64,000 bases of DNA from Branchiostoma floridae (GCF_000003815.2 NC_049997.1:9009812-9073811); one strand, 5' to 3'. Shown: positions 1 through 13,600, counted from the first letter of the stretch. Notes: generated by a model not told the origin, from the sequence alone. Numbers and translations: made by a program.

Positions 1-49
1 TCAAAATCTCCTAAAACATATTTTCTCTGTTTACCAATGACATGTACAG

Positions 50-1755
50 GCCGGCACCCACCTTTTTACCTTATATGGAGACAAGATGAGGCAGCCGACG
101 CCCTACACCATCCAGGTGGCCAGCCACTCCCACATCCATCCTGAGGGGAAACTCATTTTTGTCAATCATTCCTGCAGGTAAGGGGGTTTATCCCTGGGGA
201 AGGTAATTATATTACTATTACTATTTGATTATCCTTTTGTATCATTATCACATCCTATGTGTTACTCTTTTGTGTTATCTATTGATTACCATACATTTTG
301 TTTAGTATAGAGGAGGAGGGAATAGTATAAGCTGTTAACAGTTTTCCCCTCCTCCTGCACCTGTTTTATGTATTCTTTTCTGTATTCTTTTAAGTATTTC
401 GTTGTGCGAATAAATAAACAAAGAAGGTTCATTATTTAATGTTGGACTCTGGGAGGAATACATTTCTTCTTTGGGAAAAGTTTCTTGTTCTATGCAAAAG
501 TCCAATAAAAGTATCCTGTCTTTGACACAGAACCTAAAGCAAAGACAATAATTTTATTTCACTCACACGACAGTCAACATGTAGTTTGATATTAATTTTC
601 TTCTTTTATTTCTTGATTGATTTGGTGACTAATATCTAGTAACGTTAAGTTAGATTAGGATAAACCTGGACATGATTAGTAGTAATTCTATTTTGGTTGA
701 CTCCTTCAGCCCCAACACCCAGTTCCAGTACAGCCCGTCCTGGGACCTGTATGCAGTCAAGGACATCCTTCCAGGGGAGGAGGTGAGTTTACCTGTGTAA
801 GAGGCGAATAGAAATAGTCTTCTGGCTCCCGGGATTCGAATCCGTGCCAAACCCGGGCCACTATGTCACAAACGCCAGATCCGTTTGGCTTGGTTAGTTT
901 GGTGGCATTTGAACCCCACTGTTACACCTGCTTTTGAAACTTAAAACTACAAAATCCATAGTAAATGTTGTCAGCAGTGGTGCAATTCTGTAATCTAATC
1001 TCAATGAATACTGTATTATATATAGTCTGAAACTTTCTCAGTTGTTTTTCTGCTGAAGCAAATGTTTGTGCCCTCTTTCTCACACCTTTTAATTATGACT
1101 TATCTTAAGAAGATGCATAGTGATGCATTTATGACCAAGGATACTAAGACAAGCAATATTCTTTCCATAACAACAGTTAGTCCTTGAAGAGACAAAAGTT
1201 TTTAACCATATTTTTTCCTCCCCGCAGTTAACTTTTGACTACACCACGACAGAGTGGCAAATGGCCCAGCCCTTCCAGTGTAACTGCTGCAATACCAAGT
1301 GTATACACAAGGTGATGCTTAAATATATATGGAATTCAGCGTGTATAACCATTTGCCACAAAACTCAGGCAGTCATCTGGCTTGAACAAATAAACTACAA
1401 ATCGTAACACAAATCAACAAACAAACCCTTTAGATTTGGCGTGTGGTTGTCCTTGCAAGCATGTAATGCTTGTCAGCTATGTAGTCCATATCAGTCTTAT
1501 CATACATGACGTCACAGACGAAATGCCAAATGTCTGTCAGTGACCGTTTCCAAAATTATATCCAGCTGCTTGAGCAATTGCTATGAGTATGAGGTGTATA
1601 CATATCTTACCTGGATGTCTAACCTTCCTGTTTTGTTTCTGTACCAGGTCCAAGGGTTTTACTTCCTGAATCCTGAACAGAAAGCAGAGAGAGAAGCAGT
1701 CATCTCACCTGTCATCAGAGAACAACTGGAGGAACAACAAACAAGCACAGAATGA
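50..1755 (+). CDS. SET-domain protein, C-terminal part (5' exons outside window)
   Basis: Four exons in phase: 50-177, 710-782, 1228-1311, 1648-1755 (TGA at 1753-1755). The spliced protein contains the SET-domain motif NHSCSPN, split across the first two exons, then an LTFDY segment matching the catalytic-tyrosine end of SET lysine methyltransferases. A short cysteine cluster CNCCNTKC follows, in the place of the post-SET zinc-binding region, then VQGFYFL and a charged glutamine/glutamate-rich tail. SET proteins transfer methyl groups from S-adenosylmethionine to lysine. The N-terminal half lies upstream of position 1, so other domains and the substrate cannot be told. The arrangement (SET followed at once by a CxC...C cluster and a QGF-like motif) resembles small stand-alone SET proteins more than large histone methyltransferases; that comparison is from memory of the family. 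Confident of the SET assignment, not of the orthologue. Confidence 0.85.
205..425 (+). mobile_element. 3' end of a truncated retroelement (LINE- or SINE-like)
   Basis: Lies in the intron after the first visible SET exon. A purine-rich arm near 311-322 pairs with a pyrimidine arm near 342-356, and the segment ends in an ATAAATAAA tail near 410-420. The same design, a GGAGG/CCTCC hairpin followed by an AAATAAA tail, occurs at 41670-41775, which suggests 3' ends of related retroelements. No coding remnant is visible. Confidence 0.4.
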
Positions 1756-4319
1756 CACAGTGTCATGATCAAGTCAAAATAATGGACACTATAGATGTAG
1801 GGTTCTTACCAGGGCATAGCATGGGGGCCCCTATGCTGTGATTTCGTATCCCCAGTACTCTGTGATTGGGCCTAATTATGTTTCAACCAGCATAGTGAGC
1901 TTACCTGTTGTCTAAAGGTAAAAATTGATAGCTTTTTCTTCCTCAAAATGCAGGAAATAGACCATTCTGAGGGTTGTAAATATCAAATTAAAAATTTCAG
2001 GGGGGGATGCTCCCCTACAATGCTCATCCCTGTGTCTCACGCCATCTAGCTTGGTCGTGCTAATTAAGATGTTCCCTTTCCTGTAAAAAAATCCTGGTTA
2101 GAACCTTGCACTAAAAGGCACTATCAGGGCTCGAAGTACTGGTGAACATGCACTCTGGTGGCTTTTAAGCTCAGAGAGTATGCCACACTTTTCTCTGTAT
2201 CCCAATGTTTCATCCGTGAATGCAAAGATCAAATCCATTCTCAGCCTGACATCAAAAATGTTAATGAATTTAGAGTTTCTATAGCTCTGACGACCAGTTT
2301 TTGCACTGCCATTGGTAAACATTTTGTAGCTGTCAATTTACTAAGATTTTCTTTAAAGGTTCTTTGAAATCATACATGTATCTCCAAGTCACATTCCATC
2401 TATATTAATATGTCTTTATTAAGAGATGTATATTAAGGGTGGTTCTAAGATTTTTAGTGACTTCATGTGGTCTAAGATACTAAACCACCTCATATACCTT
2501 AGATCCTGTGGGCAAAGATAGAATGATATGCTATGTTTTTGCTCTCAATTTACTGTTTGATTACATATCATGATAAACTGTATCTGTTAAGGTCCTTATA
2601 GACTTGTTTCAAAGTACAATAATTATTCTATTGTATTGTATTTTATCTTACCTTTATTTTGTTTTATCTATTTTGCTGGCAACAACGAGAGGCAACTACA
2701 AGCCTCCAACAATAACATATTTACATGGTATATGCTGCTTTTGTTTGACATTATATTTAGATATTTATTATATCATTTCAACATGACATCACTCAGCCAG
2801 AGAGCTGAAATCCTCTGCAAAGGTTGCACAGTTTCTGTAATGCAAGTCCACTGTTATCCACGAGATAACCTTTATCCATTGATTTTAAAACCAGTATTTT
2901 AGGAAAATTAAGTCAATAGACAGTGGTTTCCAATTGCATCAAAATATTGCACCGTCAATCAACTTCCCTAAATACCCGGTTTAAAGAAACAACGGATATA
3001 GGATTACCCCACAGATAAAGGTGTTCTAGCGTGTGCCAACGATAGTTCCATTCTTTACCATTTTGGTGAAATTTAAGTGTGATGAGTCAGGAAGTTAAAG
3101 TGACTTGGCAGAGGTAAATAACAAACAAAACTCAGGAGTTTGAATTTTTTGCCTTCAACTCTCAGGATAAGTTTTTCTTTTCCAGGTTGCTTTTATTTTC
3201 CTGACTGATTCTTTAACTGGTATAGTATTTCCAGTACATGTACATACATACATATGTGTATGTAATTTTGATGTATTTAGCATTTGTTGAAAATATATAA
3301 CATTTGTAATGTGCTGAGCTGTCATTGAAACAATGATAACGATACCAAAAATTGTGCTTCCATCGGCATAAATGATCAGTGCCTCTAAACAACAATGCTA
3401 TCCCTTATATATACTAGTATATGATGTGAAGCTTTCCACTATGTGATATATGAAGAAGTTTGTGACATTATCTTGCAAACGTTTTGTACCAGGTGATTTC
3501 CGATTCTAGTTTTTTTCTTTTCTTTGCAATGTGAGAAATGACATCAAAATATGATAGACACTTATAGATAAGTAATGTTAGGTATGAACACCTTTGAGAA
3601 TTGCAAACAATCATGTTTTGTTCATTGAAAATTTACTGTAATGTTAGTTTTTAGTCATAACTGCTGTGGCCTGTTTTTGTAGAAGTTGCAGTGATTTTTT
3701 GCAATTAACTTGACATTGAAAATTAAGGTTTTGACTTGGCTCTATTTGGATCCACAATTAGCTTTATAATAACAACAAACAAGTACATTGTACCTTCTTT
3801 TTCATAGATTTTCTTTGATTTATCGACTCAGTGACTAAAAGAACTGTTATCCTAACAGTTTTTAGTTTATAACGTTATGTCACAACTTATGTCTCAGGAA
3901 TATGTTATCCCAACATTTGGAGATAACGTTAAATGTTACATCGGTGAAAACAGTTCATGCAACACACTGATTTGTCGGCAAAAACAATTATGGTACGTTG
4001 TACTAATAGGTTGATAAGTGACTGTTAAAAGGTAATACATCATCAATTTTGATTTTACCGCAAGCATTGTTATCATCACTTGATCATGATCTGAGATTTG
4101 GTTTCTTGATTCCTTGATGGAACCATGGAAGGATGGATGGATAAAATGGGTGGATGGATGGACAGTAAAATGGATGGAGCTTTAGCTCTTTGGTTGTGTA
4201 GACGTATGGGGACTATCTTTTTATGTAGACATAGACGTGGATATCGTCATACAAAGTTATAAGTGTCAGATATTGATCAACTACCTTGCCTATCTATTTT
4301 TCAAATTTCCCGCTCATTT
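1756..4319. other. Intergenic, no gene seen
   Basis: AT-rich sequence between the SET gene and RAB21. Open frames here are short, lack splice or domain support and look random. A degenerate GGAT/ATGG minisatellite lies near 4125-4172. A segment near 2900-3040 loosely resembles 59095-59200 and may be a dispersed repeat. Confidence 0.6.
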
Positions 4320-4328
4320 TCCCCAACA

Positions 4329-4400
4329 TCTCGCGAGATTTCCCGTGATTCACCTGTCACATGATGTCGTTACGTCATCTCTCAAAAGGAAAGACGCCAT
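4329..4400 (+). promoter_or_regulatory. RAB21 core promoter elements
   Basis: About 210 bases before the RAB21 start codon lies a perfect ten-base palindrome TCTCGCGAGA (4329-4338), the element bound by BANP in CpG-island promoters of vertebrates. It is followed by TCACATGA (4357-4364), an M-box/E-box type site, TTACGTCAT (4370-4378), a CRE-like site, and a GCCATTTTGG stretch near 4395 resembling a YY1 site. The close packing just upstream of the first coding exon supports a TATA-less housekeeping promoter. Binding is inferred from motif identity only. Confidence 0.6.
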
Positions 4401-4539
4401 TTTGGTGGACTTCAACATTTCCTAGTGTTCCTGTTATTTCACAAACTTCTACTCCTGTTGCAAAACCAGAGATATTTGCCGCAGTCGGAGCTAGAGTTGA
4501 GATCTTTGAGAGTTTTGTGGAGTGACTACTGGTGTTGAC

Positions 4540-7500
4540 ATGGCCGCAGGCGGCGCAAGAGGACACCAGTTTAAGGTGGTTCTGTTAGGGGAGGGGTGTG
4601 TGGGGAAAACGTCACTAGTTTTGCGGTACTGCGAGGACAAGTTCAACGATAAACACATCTCAACTTTGCAGGTAGGAAACAAATTATGTCTCCCATATAA
4701 TCCCGATATATTCGTATTATCTGACATATTCGATGTATGTTGTAACATCATGACGGAACAAGATATGTGTGTACTGTAACGTTAATTAAATTACTGGAAA
4801 ATAATATTTCCAAGATAAGGGACCGTACGGCGTTTAGTGAGGGGGGAGGGCCGGTCGCCAGAGGGTCGGGTCAAAAAATTTTTGCATGGCCCTCCCCCCA
4901 GGTAAAATTTTTTTTGCTAGGCCCTCCCCCCAAGACAAAATATTTTTGCTTGGCCCTCCCCCTCCTATCAACTTTGAAAAAAATATTCAAGACGCCAATA
5001 AAACACTGCGCTCCCGCATTTGGAAATGTGCTTTGCGTCATACTTTTTCATGATTTTCATCGAGAAGCAGATCTCTCACCCTTAGTAAAAAAAGGAAAAC
5101 AGAATGGCTCAAAATATCTGCTAAATAGAGGGATAAATATCTGCTTCATAGAGGCATAAATATTTGCTTTATAGAAGCTATTTCATTGTTTTGATATTGA
5201 TACTACACCTAAAAAGCATTTGTACCTGGGTTTCTAGTAGATTTGCGCCACGAAGCGGCGCGCGCCCCGCTCCCTAAATTTACGTATTGCAAGCTCGCGG
5301 GCCTGAGCGGCTTGACGGAAACTATTTTCAATTTACATATATTTTGGACTTTTTTTTGGTTCTGTGGTGGTAATAACTTACGGTAAATCGAGGGGGGGGG
5401 AGAAATGAAAACTAAAACGACAGCACGATTCGACTTCCAAAACTGTAGTGGGGAGGGGGGCGCCGACGCGTGACGCTGATTTTCCCACGGCGGGGTAAGA
5501 CCGGTCGCCAGTCTCTCTAGCCGCCGGCGGGCGTGAGACCGCAGACTTGCAGGAGATCTTTTAGAAATGCCACGCTTTTTTGCCACGATTTCCTGCATTG
5601 CTTTTTTTATGGGAAAATTTGCTGGTTAGATGACATTTCTATGAAAAAAAAATACGAGGGTTTCAAGTTTTTGAGAACGACGTTCCGAACACCATGTTCG
5701 GCGCCAAAGGCACGAAGAATCGCAAGGTAGGTCCGGGAGAATTTTGAAATCTTGACCCTCTTAAAAGCTATTTCCTTCAGTTTGAGGAGATATTTTGCTG
5801 ACAAACAAAGCTAACTTTAGTAGCATTTCAATTTAGAAATACAAAATCAAATCCCCCCCAAACACAGTATCACGATGTCGGTCATCAAAGGCGCGAGGCC
5901 GGTCACGTCAAAAGGGATCCAGGGAAATTTGCAAATATTTACGCTCGAGCTTTGAAACGCCATTTCTTACATTTTGAGGGCAATAAGACAGGGGTAAATT
6001 TTGCTGGCAGACTAATTTAGAGTTTAATAACATTTCTGTGCGTGAAGAAGGTTTTCGAGGGCGTCATGCATAAGCCCCGCCCCCTCCCTTTCGCATTTTC
6101 ACTGTATCCCGAGCGCCAACCTCGGCGATCCCTTGCAGAGGTCCAGAAAAATTTTGAAATCTTGACCCTCTGAAACGCCGTTTCTTGGATTTTAAGGGAC
6201 ATATTTTGCTGGCAGACCAAGCTATTTTTTTTTTTGCTTGGCCCTCCCCCCAAGTAAAAAAAAATTTGCTAGGCCCTCCCCCTGGCAAAATATTTTTTTG
6301 CATGGCCCTCCCCCCCCTGGCGACCGGCCCTCCCCCCTCGCTAAATGCCGTACGGTCCCTAACGTTTTATAATTTTTGTCCAGATATTTTTCAGTGTAAC
6401 TTGTGTAACGACGCATAACTATCATCAGTACAAGTGGATATGGTTGTTATTCTTGTAAAGACATAATTAGATGGCTGTCACGAGTAGTGGCTAAACAAAT
6501 AATGTTGTCAAGCCCCAGAAATTCTTTGCTTCGAGTTTTCAAAGAGCTGTTAATGTTATGATAGATGTTGAAAATCACAAAACCCAATCTGTATGCATGG
6601 CAAGAAAGTCTTGATCATGTGAATTGAAAGGCATGTGAGTTCTATGTAATTTTTGAATGACATGTGGTTGGCATTATGTCAATGTAGTATTGTATGTTAC
6701 CCATGTTTGCATTCTTGTGGAACTTATTGCACCATGCCTTATATATTAGTAGAATCAAGTATAATTTGTATAGCCAGTATGATCATCCTTCAGCATAATA
6801 CACCAGCTTTTATATGAATGATAAGTGTTAGTACCGGTAGGTACTGGTACACTGTATCAGTACAAAACTGTTTTTTCTTGTTGGACCAGTCCACGATATC
6901 CCGACCTGAAAAAATAAGTGGATAAAATGTTGGACGGATTAAAAAATGAACAGATTATACTGACAGGCCTTCATATGTTTAAGGGCTTACCGGTCCAAGA
7001 AAATAACAAGAGTGAAGTAGAGGAGAGTTGATAGTCATTTTTACCTGTGCCTGCAAAGCTGGTGTGTTAGTTACAGCTATACTGGAACTTAGTATCCAAT
7101 ACCAACTTAGCTTAGACAAGCTTAAGACGTTAAGTGCTGCATAAGTCGTTCTGGTTTTAAGAGGATGTGGGATTGGAAGCCCTACCACAAGATAGAACCA
7201 CAGGAAAAGTAAATGGTCTTACTGTACCATTTCCCCCATGTAAAATACTGTTTGTGGACTGCATGCCATGATTGTCAAGGTATGGCAGTACAGTTGTATA
7301 ATGATAATTCTGTGGCGAAATATATTTTTCCTCTGAAATAACAGGTATTCTTTAAACTATAAGAAATATTAAGATGAAACAAACCAGATGTTCAGGACTG
7401 GAATGGCTAATTTAGATGTGATTTGTGTCCATTATAACATCATAAAAAGTGCGCCTCCCGCACAGGTAAACAGAAGTACCTGGCCATTTGGTCATGTGCA

Positions 7501-10500
7501 AACTTGAAATAGTCATGTTGTAGAGAAGATTTTAAACTTTGTTCTTATTCTTTTTTCACAGGCAAGTTTCCTCACAAAGAAGCTCAACATAGCTGGGAAA
7601 AGAGTAAACTTGGCAATTTGGGTAAGTCATCTTTGATTTCAGGTACATGTAAATGTAAGCATTTTTCCCAATTCTTACAAAATGTTCTTTTAATTCAAAG
7701 GTCTCAATAATATTTCTGTGTTTAAGTAATTGTCATTTAGATTTACCTTTTCCCTGGTAATGTGCCCCATTGCCCAGGGGATCTTCTGACAAGCATGACA
7801 TTCTGATTGACCAGGGATACTCCTACCTGTACTAGGTCACATATAGATGTGTCTACAGTCAACTGTGACCTGTTTGGCATCAGTTTTGGCTCTCAAGAAG
7901 CCTTAGAATGTCCCATTCTAACTTAGAATCCTGTCACAACGTTGTATCACAACGTTGAAGGGGATAAACCTACACCATCCCCTTATATTACTTGGTCGTT
8001 GTGCACCCAGGCAATGCAATTTTATTCCTAGGAAGACCTCTGCAATAACTTTGAATAAGATATGTTTTTTGTGCACTGTAGGATACGGCAGGACAGGAGA
8101 GGTTCCATGCGCTGGGTCCCATCTACTACAGAGACAGTAACGGAGCCATTCTAGTATACGATATTACAGATGAGGACTCTTTCCAAAAGGTACACACATA
8201 TGTATATGCACTCATTTTGAGAACCATTACACTGGTACACAGGTTTGCAAAGGCACATGAAAGTCAGCAAAACCTTGGTTACCAGCCAATACAGTTTCAA
8301 CCTGTCAGAAATTGCCATTAACCCAATTCATGTAGCTATATATTATGGGGCTTGGTGTTATTAATGCTGTATACTATTAGTAGTATATAATATGGTATTT
8401 TTACATATTATTATGTAACCCTACACAAATACATGTATCTAGGTGCAACAGTATACCCACAATCACAGCATGGTGACAGCTCTGAGCCATGGTGCACAAA
8501 ACTTATACATATATGTATACTCTCCAATCTTTTAATTTCCCCATCTTTCTTCAGATAGACACAATCCACAATTTTGCCCAAATTAAGTACTTTTACTGCT
8601 AGAGTCTAAGTTTCAGTGTTTATGCAATAAGTCAGACATTGTGCTACAATGAAATAAATCAGACCGTGTCCATTTGCCAAGAATCAATGAAAATCTGATA
8701 GAATCTAGCAAACTAATTGCATTAAATCCTGACCCTCATGTCAGACATAGTCTGGTACCACTATAGTATAGGTGATCATAGCATGTTTGTCATATTTGAA
8801 TATGCTCCGTTGTTATAATGTATGCTGCCCTAACTGTATAAGATTTGTGTTTGGAACTACTGTTGGTAGTGTATATGTAAGTAAGAAAGTCGATTTCTTT
8901 AAGGAATCTTACGCACGGTACTTAAGATTGTCCCACAACTAATGTTGTATTAGTTAACAGCTTTTAGCTTTGTAGCTATTCCCCCCCATTTATCTGTTAT
9001 CTCCCATCCTTTTGCTCTGTGCTCCTAAGTGTTGTGTTAGGTCTTTCCATAGGGTTGTTTCCCTTGATAGAATGGCTTCCAGTTTTTAGCAATTCTGACT
9101 AGAATTGTTCTGAAAGGTATGAAAATATGTCTTATGCAGCATCTAAATCTACAAAACACTTTGTATCCTCCAGGTGAAAAACTGGGTAAAGGAGCTGCGA
9201 AAAATGCTGGGCAGTGAAGTCACTCTTTGTATAGCAGGTAAGGAAGTTCTTCTATACAATACAGTAGAAGTTGTTCGTGCAATTATCTGGTGGTGCAATA
9301 ATTTGGAGATATTCAGCTGGACCACACCGGCTTGGGATTTTGGGATTCTGTGCAATTAACAGACGTGTGCAGTTATACATTACCGAAAGTCTTCCTTTTC
9401 TTTATAGTTTTTTTATTGTCAGTTTTGGACTTATTATGTTGTGTCAAGACACAACATTGGTAATGCTTTTATTTTCCTTCATTGAAAAAAAAATAGAATC
9501 TTCTTGCAGTGCTAAGCTGTAATAGTAAAACTATAATTCAAGCCAAGAACATATACAGCTTGTTACACAAAGACAAGACACTGAAGCTGCTTGTATACAA
9601 CCAAGAATTTCTTATCTCTCTCAAGGAAACAAGATAGATTTAGAGAAGCAGCGAAACGTTCCGGCAGACGAGGCAGAGGCGTACGCGACGTCGGTGGGAG
9701 CCAAACACTTCCACACGTCCGCAAAACTCAACAAAGGAGTAGAAGAGATGTTTCTAGACCTTACGAAGAGTAAGTCTTTACTTAACAAGTTGATATTCTT
9801 TCTCTGAAACTATTTATCAGTGAAAAATGCCTGACATTATGTTTATGTGATGCATTATCATGGAAGCTCATCTTTGTTAGTAGGAATCATAGTACAAAGC
9901 TGAACTTTCCTCCAATACAAAAGTATACACGGATAAAATTTTCAATGACAGATGAAGGCAACAGTGGTTGCTGAATATTTGATCCTTGTGTACTTTTGTG
10001 TTAGAAGAAAGTTAAGCTTTGTACTATGTTGTGATGCAATTGTTAAATTTTCAATTTGCAGTCTGACATAGTTTTAAGAAAAAATACAGGTTTATATATT
10101 TCTTGTTTTGTGTTTTCACTGGTAGAATGCCTGAAGGCTCTCGTCCGAAGGCAGGCGTATTCAACGGGGCTCACTGACCTACAAATATTGTCCAATCTCT
10201 GAAAATTGTGCAATGATGATAAGGGTACCAGACATATTCCTGTCAAAATGTCATCTATAATTATAGCTTGCAGACTCATTTTCTGATTGATTCCAGTGCT
10301 GTGTGAAGGGCTGAAATCAGTCTATGCTATCAATTTCACCTGAGTGGAGTGCATAACATTGGGACCTTCAAACCAAGAACCTTTAAATTCCAATTCAATA
10401 CATTCTTATTTATCCACACGGCCATTACATGACTCTGTTATCCATAGGAATTTCATTGGTCGTATTGCTAACAGTGTTGTTTTGTTATTTCTCAATTTGG

Positions 10501-10622
10501 TAGGAATGTTAGAAAAGGACTCCAATTCCAAAGCAGACGCCACAGCCAAACCTGGGTCAACACGGAGAAACATTCAGATCACAGAGGACGAACCACAGGA
10601 GCAGAAGAGCGGGTGTTGCTGA
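4540..10622 (+). CDS. RAB21: Rab21 small GTPase
   Basis: Six in-phase exons: 4540-4671, 7562-7621, 8082-8189, 9174-9237, 9626-9769, 10504-10622, giving 208 residues. Rab21 is an endosomal GTPase that works in early endocytic traffic and integrin recycling in animals. All nucleotide-binding motifs are present: GEGCVGKTS (P-loop, residues about 18-26), WDTAGQERF (switch II), NKID and TSAK. FKVVLLGEGCVGKTSLVLRY and the HALGPIYYRDSNGAI stretch are characteristic of Rab21 rather than Rab5 or Rab22. The C-terminus is KSGCC, a di-cysteine geranylgeranylation signal, so it is membrane-anchored. The start at 4540 (MAAGGARGHQ) was chosen over an in-frame ATG at 4522 because it fits the family N-terminus; the leader is shorter than in vertebrates. 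Intron 1 contains a 1.54-kb transposon. The 3'UTR probably runs to AATAAA at 12837 or 12881. Confidence 0.97.
4819..6359. mobile_element. Non-autonomous PIF/Harbinger-like transposon, 1541 bp
   Basis: In RAB21 intron 1. Terminal inverted repeats begin GGGACCGTACGGC at 4819 and end with the complement at 6359; at least 45 bases match with a few mismatches. The trinucleotide TAA flanks both ends (4816-4818 and 6360-6362), the TWA-type target duplication typical of PIF/Harbinger elements. Just inside each end are subterminal tandem copies of a GGCCCTCCCCC/AAAATTTTTTTGC unit in inverted orientation. The centre (about 5580-6230) is built from about three diverged units of about 200 bases, each with a TTTTGAAATCTTGACCCTC-like or related block. 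No transposase frame is visible, so it must be mobilised in trans or be dead. Confidence 0.75.
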
Positions 10623-13600
10623 AGGAGAAAAACAGAAGAAAAAAAACAGAAAAGAAAGTTGCAACATTTTGTACTGTGACTTTACTCTCTGGTAGTCTGT
10701 CCAAGGATTTGTTGAGGGGCCAGTGAAATGAAATTTTCTCTATCACTAGCATAAAATTTTGGCCTTTCTAAAAACATCTACATAATCTTGAAGTGATTTA
10801 TTGTGTACTGTACATGGGTGGGACAAATCAACAATGGGTCCTGACATTATTGGATAGACTACTGTAAATGCATTTAATTTTGCAGGAATTTCGCAGTAGC
10901 GGAAAAAGGACTTTTTGTGTTGGTTTTAAGTTCGTGGTAGCACCATGCACTGTGGTCTCTTACTGCCATGGAAAAATGTTTGCGGTGGTTTTAAGTTCGC
11001 GGTAAAGCTGCCACCGCAAAAAAAAACAAAACAACATACAACCACCGCTGACATTTTTGCATTTACAGTATCTGTTGGGAGAGTTCTTTCTATGAAGTCG
11101 CAACTGGTTGATCATTTGTCTTGCCAAACCCGGAAACGGAGTTAAAGATTACTTAGATGTTTTCAGAAAAGATTAGATTTTTAGATGAATGATAGAGGAG
11201 CGTTCATTCCTGGAACTTCAAGAAGGTTTCTCCCATTAATTTGGCCAAGATGACATGTCTGTTACATGTATTATACTTGCATTGTACAACAAACACTTGC
11301 CCTAGCTACATGTATGTACCTGATTAATATGTATGTATATGTATATGTATACAAGCACTACTTTTAGGAATCATGAGTAAGAAAGGTACATATTGTTAGC
11401 TTAATGCAGATGTGATGAAATTTGTGAAAAAAACGGTTTACATAGCTGTTGTATAAGTTAATGCATTCTATAGTGTGAATAATTGTACTCTATTCCGAGT
11501 ATTGATAGCTGTGTATTTCTTGGTGAAAATTGGACTAGAACTTTGTTTCATTATGTTGGAGCCAGTATGTAGATGGTCATCTTTTGATTGATTTTGTAAT
11601 TCTGCATATGATTTTTTTACAGATATTAATTTGCACATTGTAAAGAATATATGGAACTTGATAAGTTAAGTGTATGAATGCATCAGACAGTCTCATAATG
11701 CCTGTAAAAATTCTCACATTGTACAAAGAAAAAAGATAGATGACAATCTGCTACAAAATTGTCACTTTGCTACACAAGAAGTTCACGACCTTGGCTGACC
11801 TCTATTGCTGCTTTCTGATTGGTTGACAAGTGGTTGTGTGTTTTCTGTTACAAAATGTGTCACTAACTAAGTGTGGTTAAAACAGAGCCTTTCAGAGCAT
11901 CTGTTCTGTATGAAATTTTAGGGATCAAAATTTGTGCATATTTTGTTTTCTTTCAAATTTTCATCCTCTCCTGTGCACTAGTATTAGTAATGTCCCCACA
12001 TTTTGCTAGGAAACAACCTTGTCGCTATTTTAGGCCTGTTCCGAATTGTCTGATATTTCATTATTAATGAATATAAGTTAATATAATATCAAATAGATGT
12101 GGTAACAGGCAGTAGCTTACAAGACTATAAGTACAGTATGTTGTGACAGTATGTGTTCAACCTCTGGTTAACAACTATATATTAGCACACATTGGAAAGT
12201 TATACTGTGATAACTAAAGGTACATATTATATTGTAACTTTTGTTTCGTCAGTGTTAACCAGCACGAGTTAGTAGTAATTGATGTAAGTCGATATTGACT
12301 TGTAGTGCTATCTTGTGATGCGCATAGGGGGAGCCATGTACCCAAGTTTGTAGATTTGTTTGTACAGAAGAAATAGTGTACAACAGTGAAACGTATTAAT
12401 TCTTACAATGTCACTGGCTCTTAGTAATCACAACAAAAGTCGCTGTGTACACAAAATTAAAGGGAAGGTCCAAGCAGATGTTGGAAGAGAAATTGTAACA
12501 TGCTGTAAAGTTATCTACTTTCACAGTGGTTTTATATTTTCCTGGAGTTAAAAGTTGGGGATGGAAGCAATTCTGTATAGTACAGTAGAAATACAAAACA
12601 GGAATTGCAGTTATTTTACGGTACCGGTAAGGCTGTGTGGTTACCACTACAATGAAACAATTACAGTATCTTGGTTGCAGCGCTGTTTTCCATACATGTA
12701 GGTCTATGTGTCCATAAGGAAAAATAATACAGCCTGAATGAATGTTACAATTTCTCCAAATATCTGCTTAGAGATCGTGTTAGGGATAGGGAGCTAAAAC
12801 GATCGAGTTGATTATTTTTTTCACAGCAGAATTGGAAATAAAATATTAAAGATATACTGAATGTATGATGCAAGGTTTGAAATAAAAGTGTAATGCTACT
12901 ACTCTCGTTGATTTCTGAGAAATGATGAAGATTAAAACTAATTATTTTGCCAATTTCTTGGATTTTTAATCCATAGTATATAGACTTAAGATATCAAAGG
13001 TCACGAATTAAAACACCAAGGCTGAAAATAACCAAATTGGGGTCCAAAATTTCTAATGATTCGTTGGTGCATTTGTACCAGACCAGAAACAATTGGGTTT
13101 ATTTCTTTTGTCTAAGGCTAATAGTCTAATGATAATAAGTTTGTTTTATCAATTGGGAATGTTTTTTTTACCATCTTTAGTAAGAATTTTGTGTTGGAGA
13201 TCAACGGCAAAAATAGAAAGCTCTTGTATCCCCCTCATGAAATTTGCTTTTTTTAATATGTTGATTAAGTTATGTCATGCCAGGGTCCTCGTCGACACCC
13301 AATGGACGAAAATCATGTTTTGATCAAAGTTTTTTCTTAATCTCAGTGGTATTAAATTGAGTTTTGTCAGCGTCTCTTTGCATTTTGGTTATTGTCCTAT
13401 CGTGCATTTTTTTCTCATCAACCTGTGGCCCCGTCAGTAGAATGGCATGGTCCAAAGTGGGTTTTCCCGTTGTGCAAGACCAAGAAGTGTGCTGGCACAA
13501 CTCGCGATTACATTTATGGCTGGTTTTAATATCATGTCTCTTGTCTTTGGTGTTTCTTCAAATCCTTACTCTGCCTTGGAAGAATGCTGTTATTCTGATC

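Noticed and set aside
823-875. B-box-like GATTCGAATCC resembling a tRNA T-arm
   Set aside because: The flanking bases do not form a T-stem and no A-box or cloverleaf was found; at most an old SINE scrap.
2885-3060. Possible dispersed repeat shared with 59040-59210
   Set aside because: Only short phrases (ACAACGGATA, GATAAAGGTG, CTAGCG) line up; too weak by eye to annotate as a family.
4767-6425. Several open frames of 65-130 codons within RAB21 intron 1
   Set aside because: All fall in or at the edge of the TIR transposon, are low-complexity or basic, and match no transposase motif.
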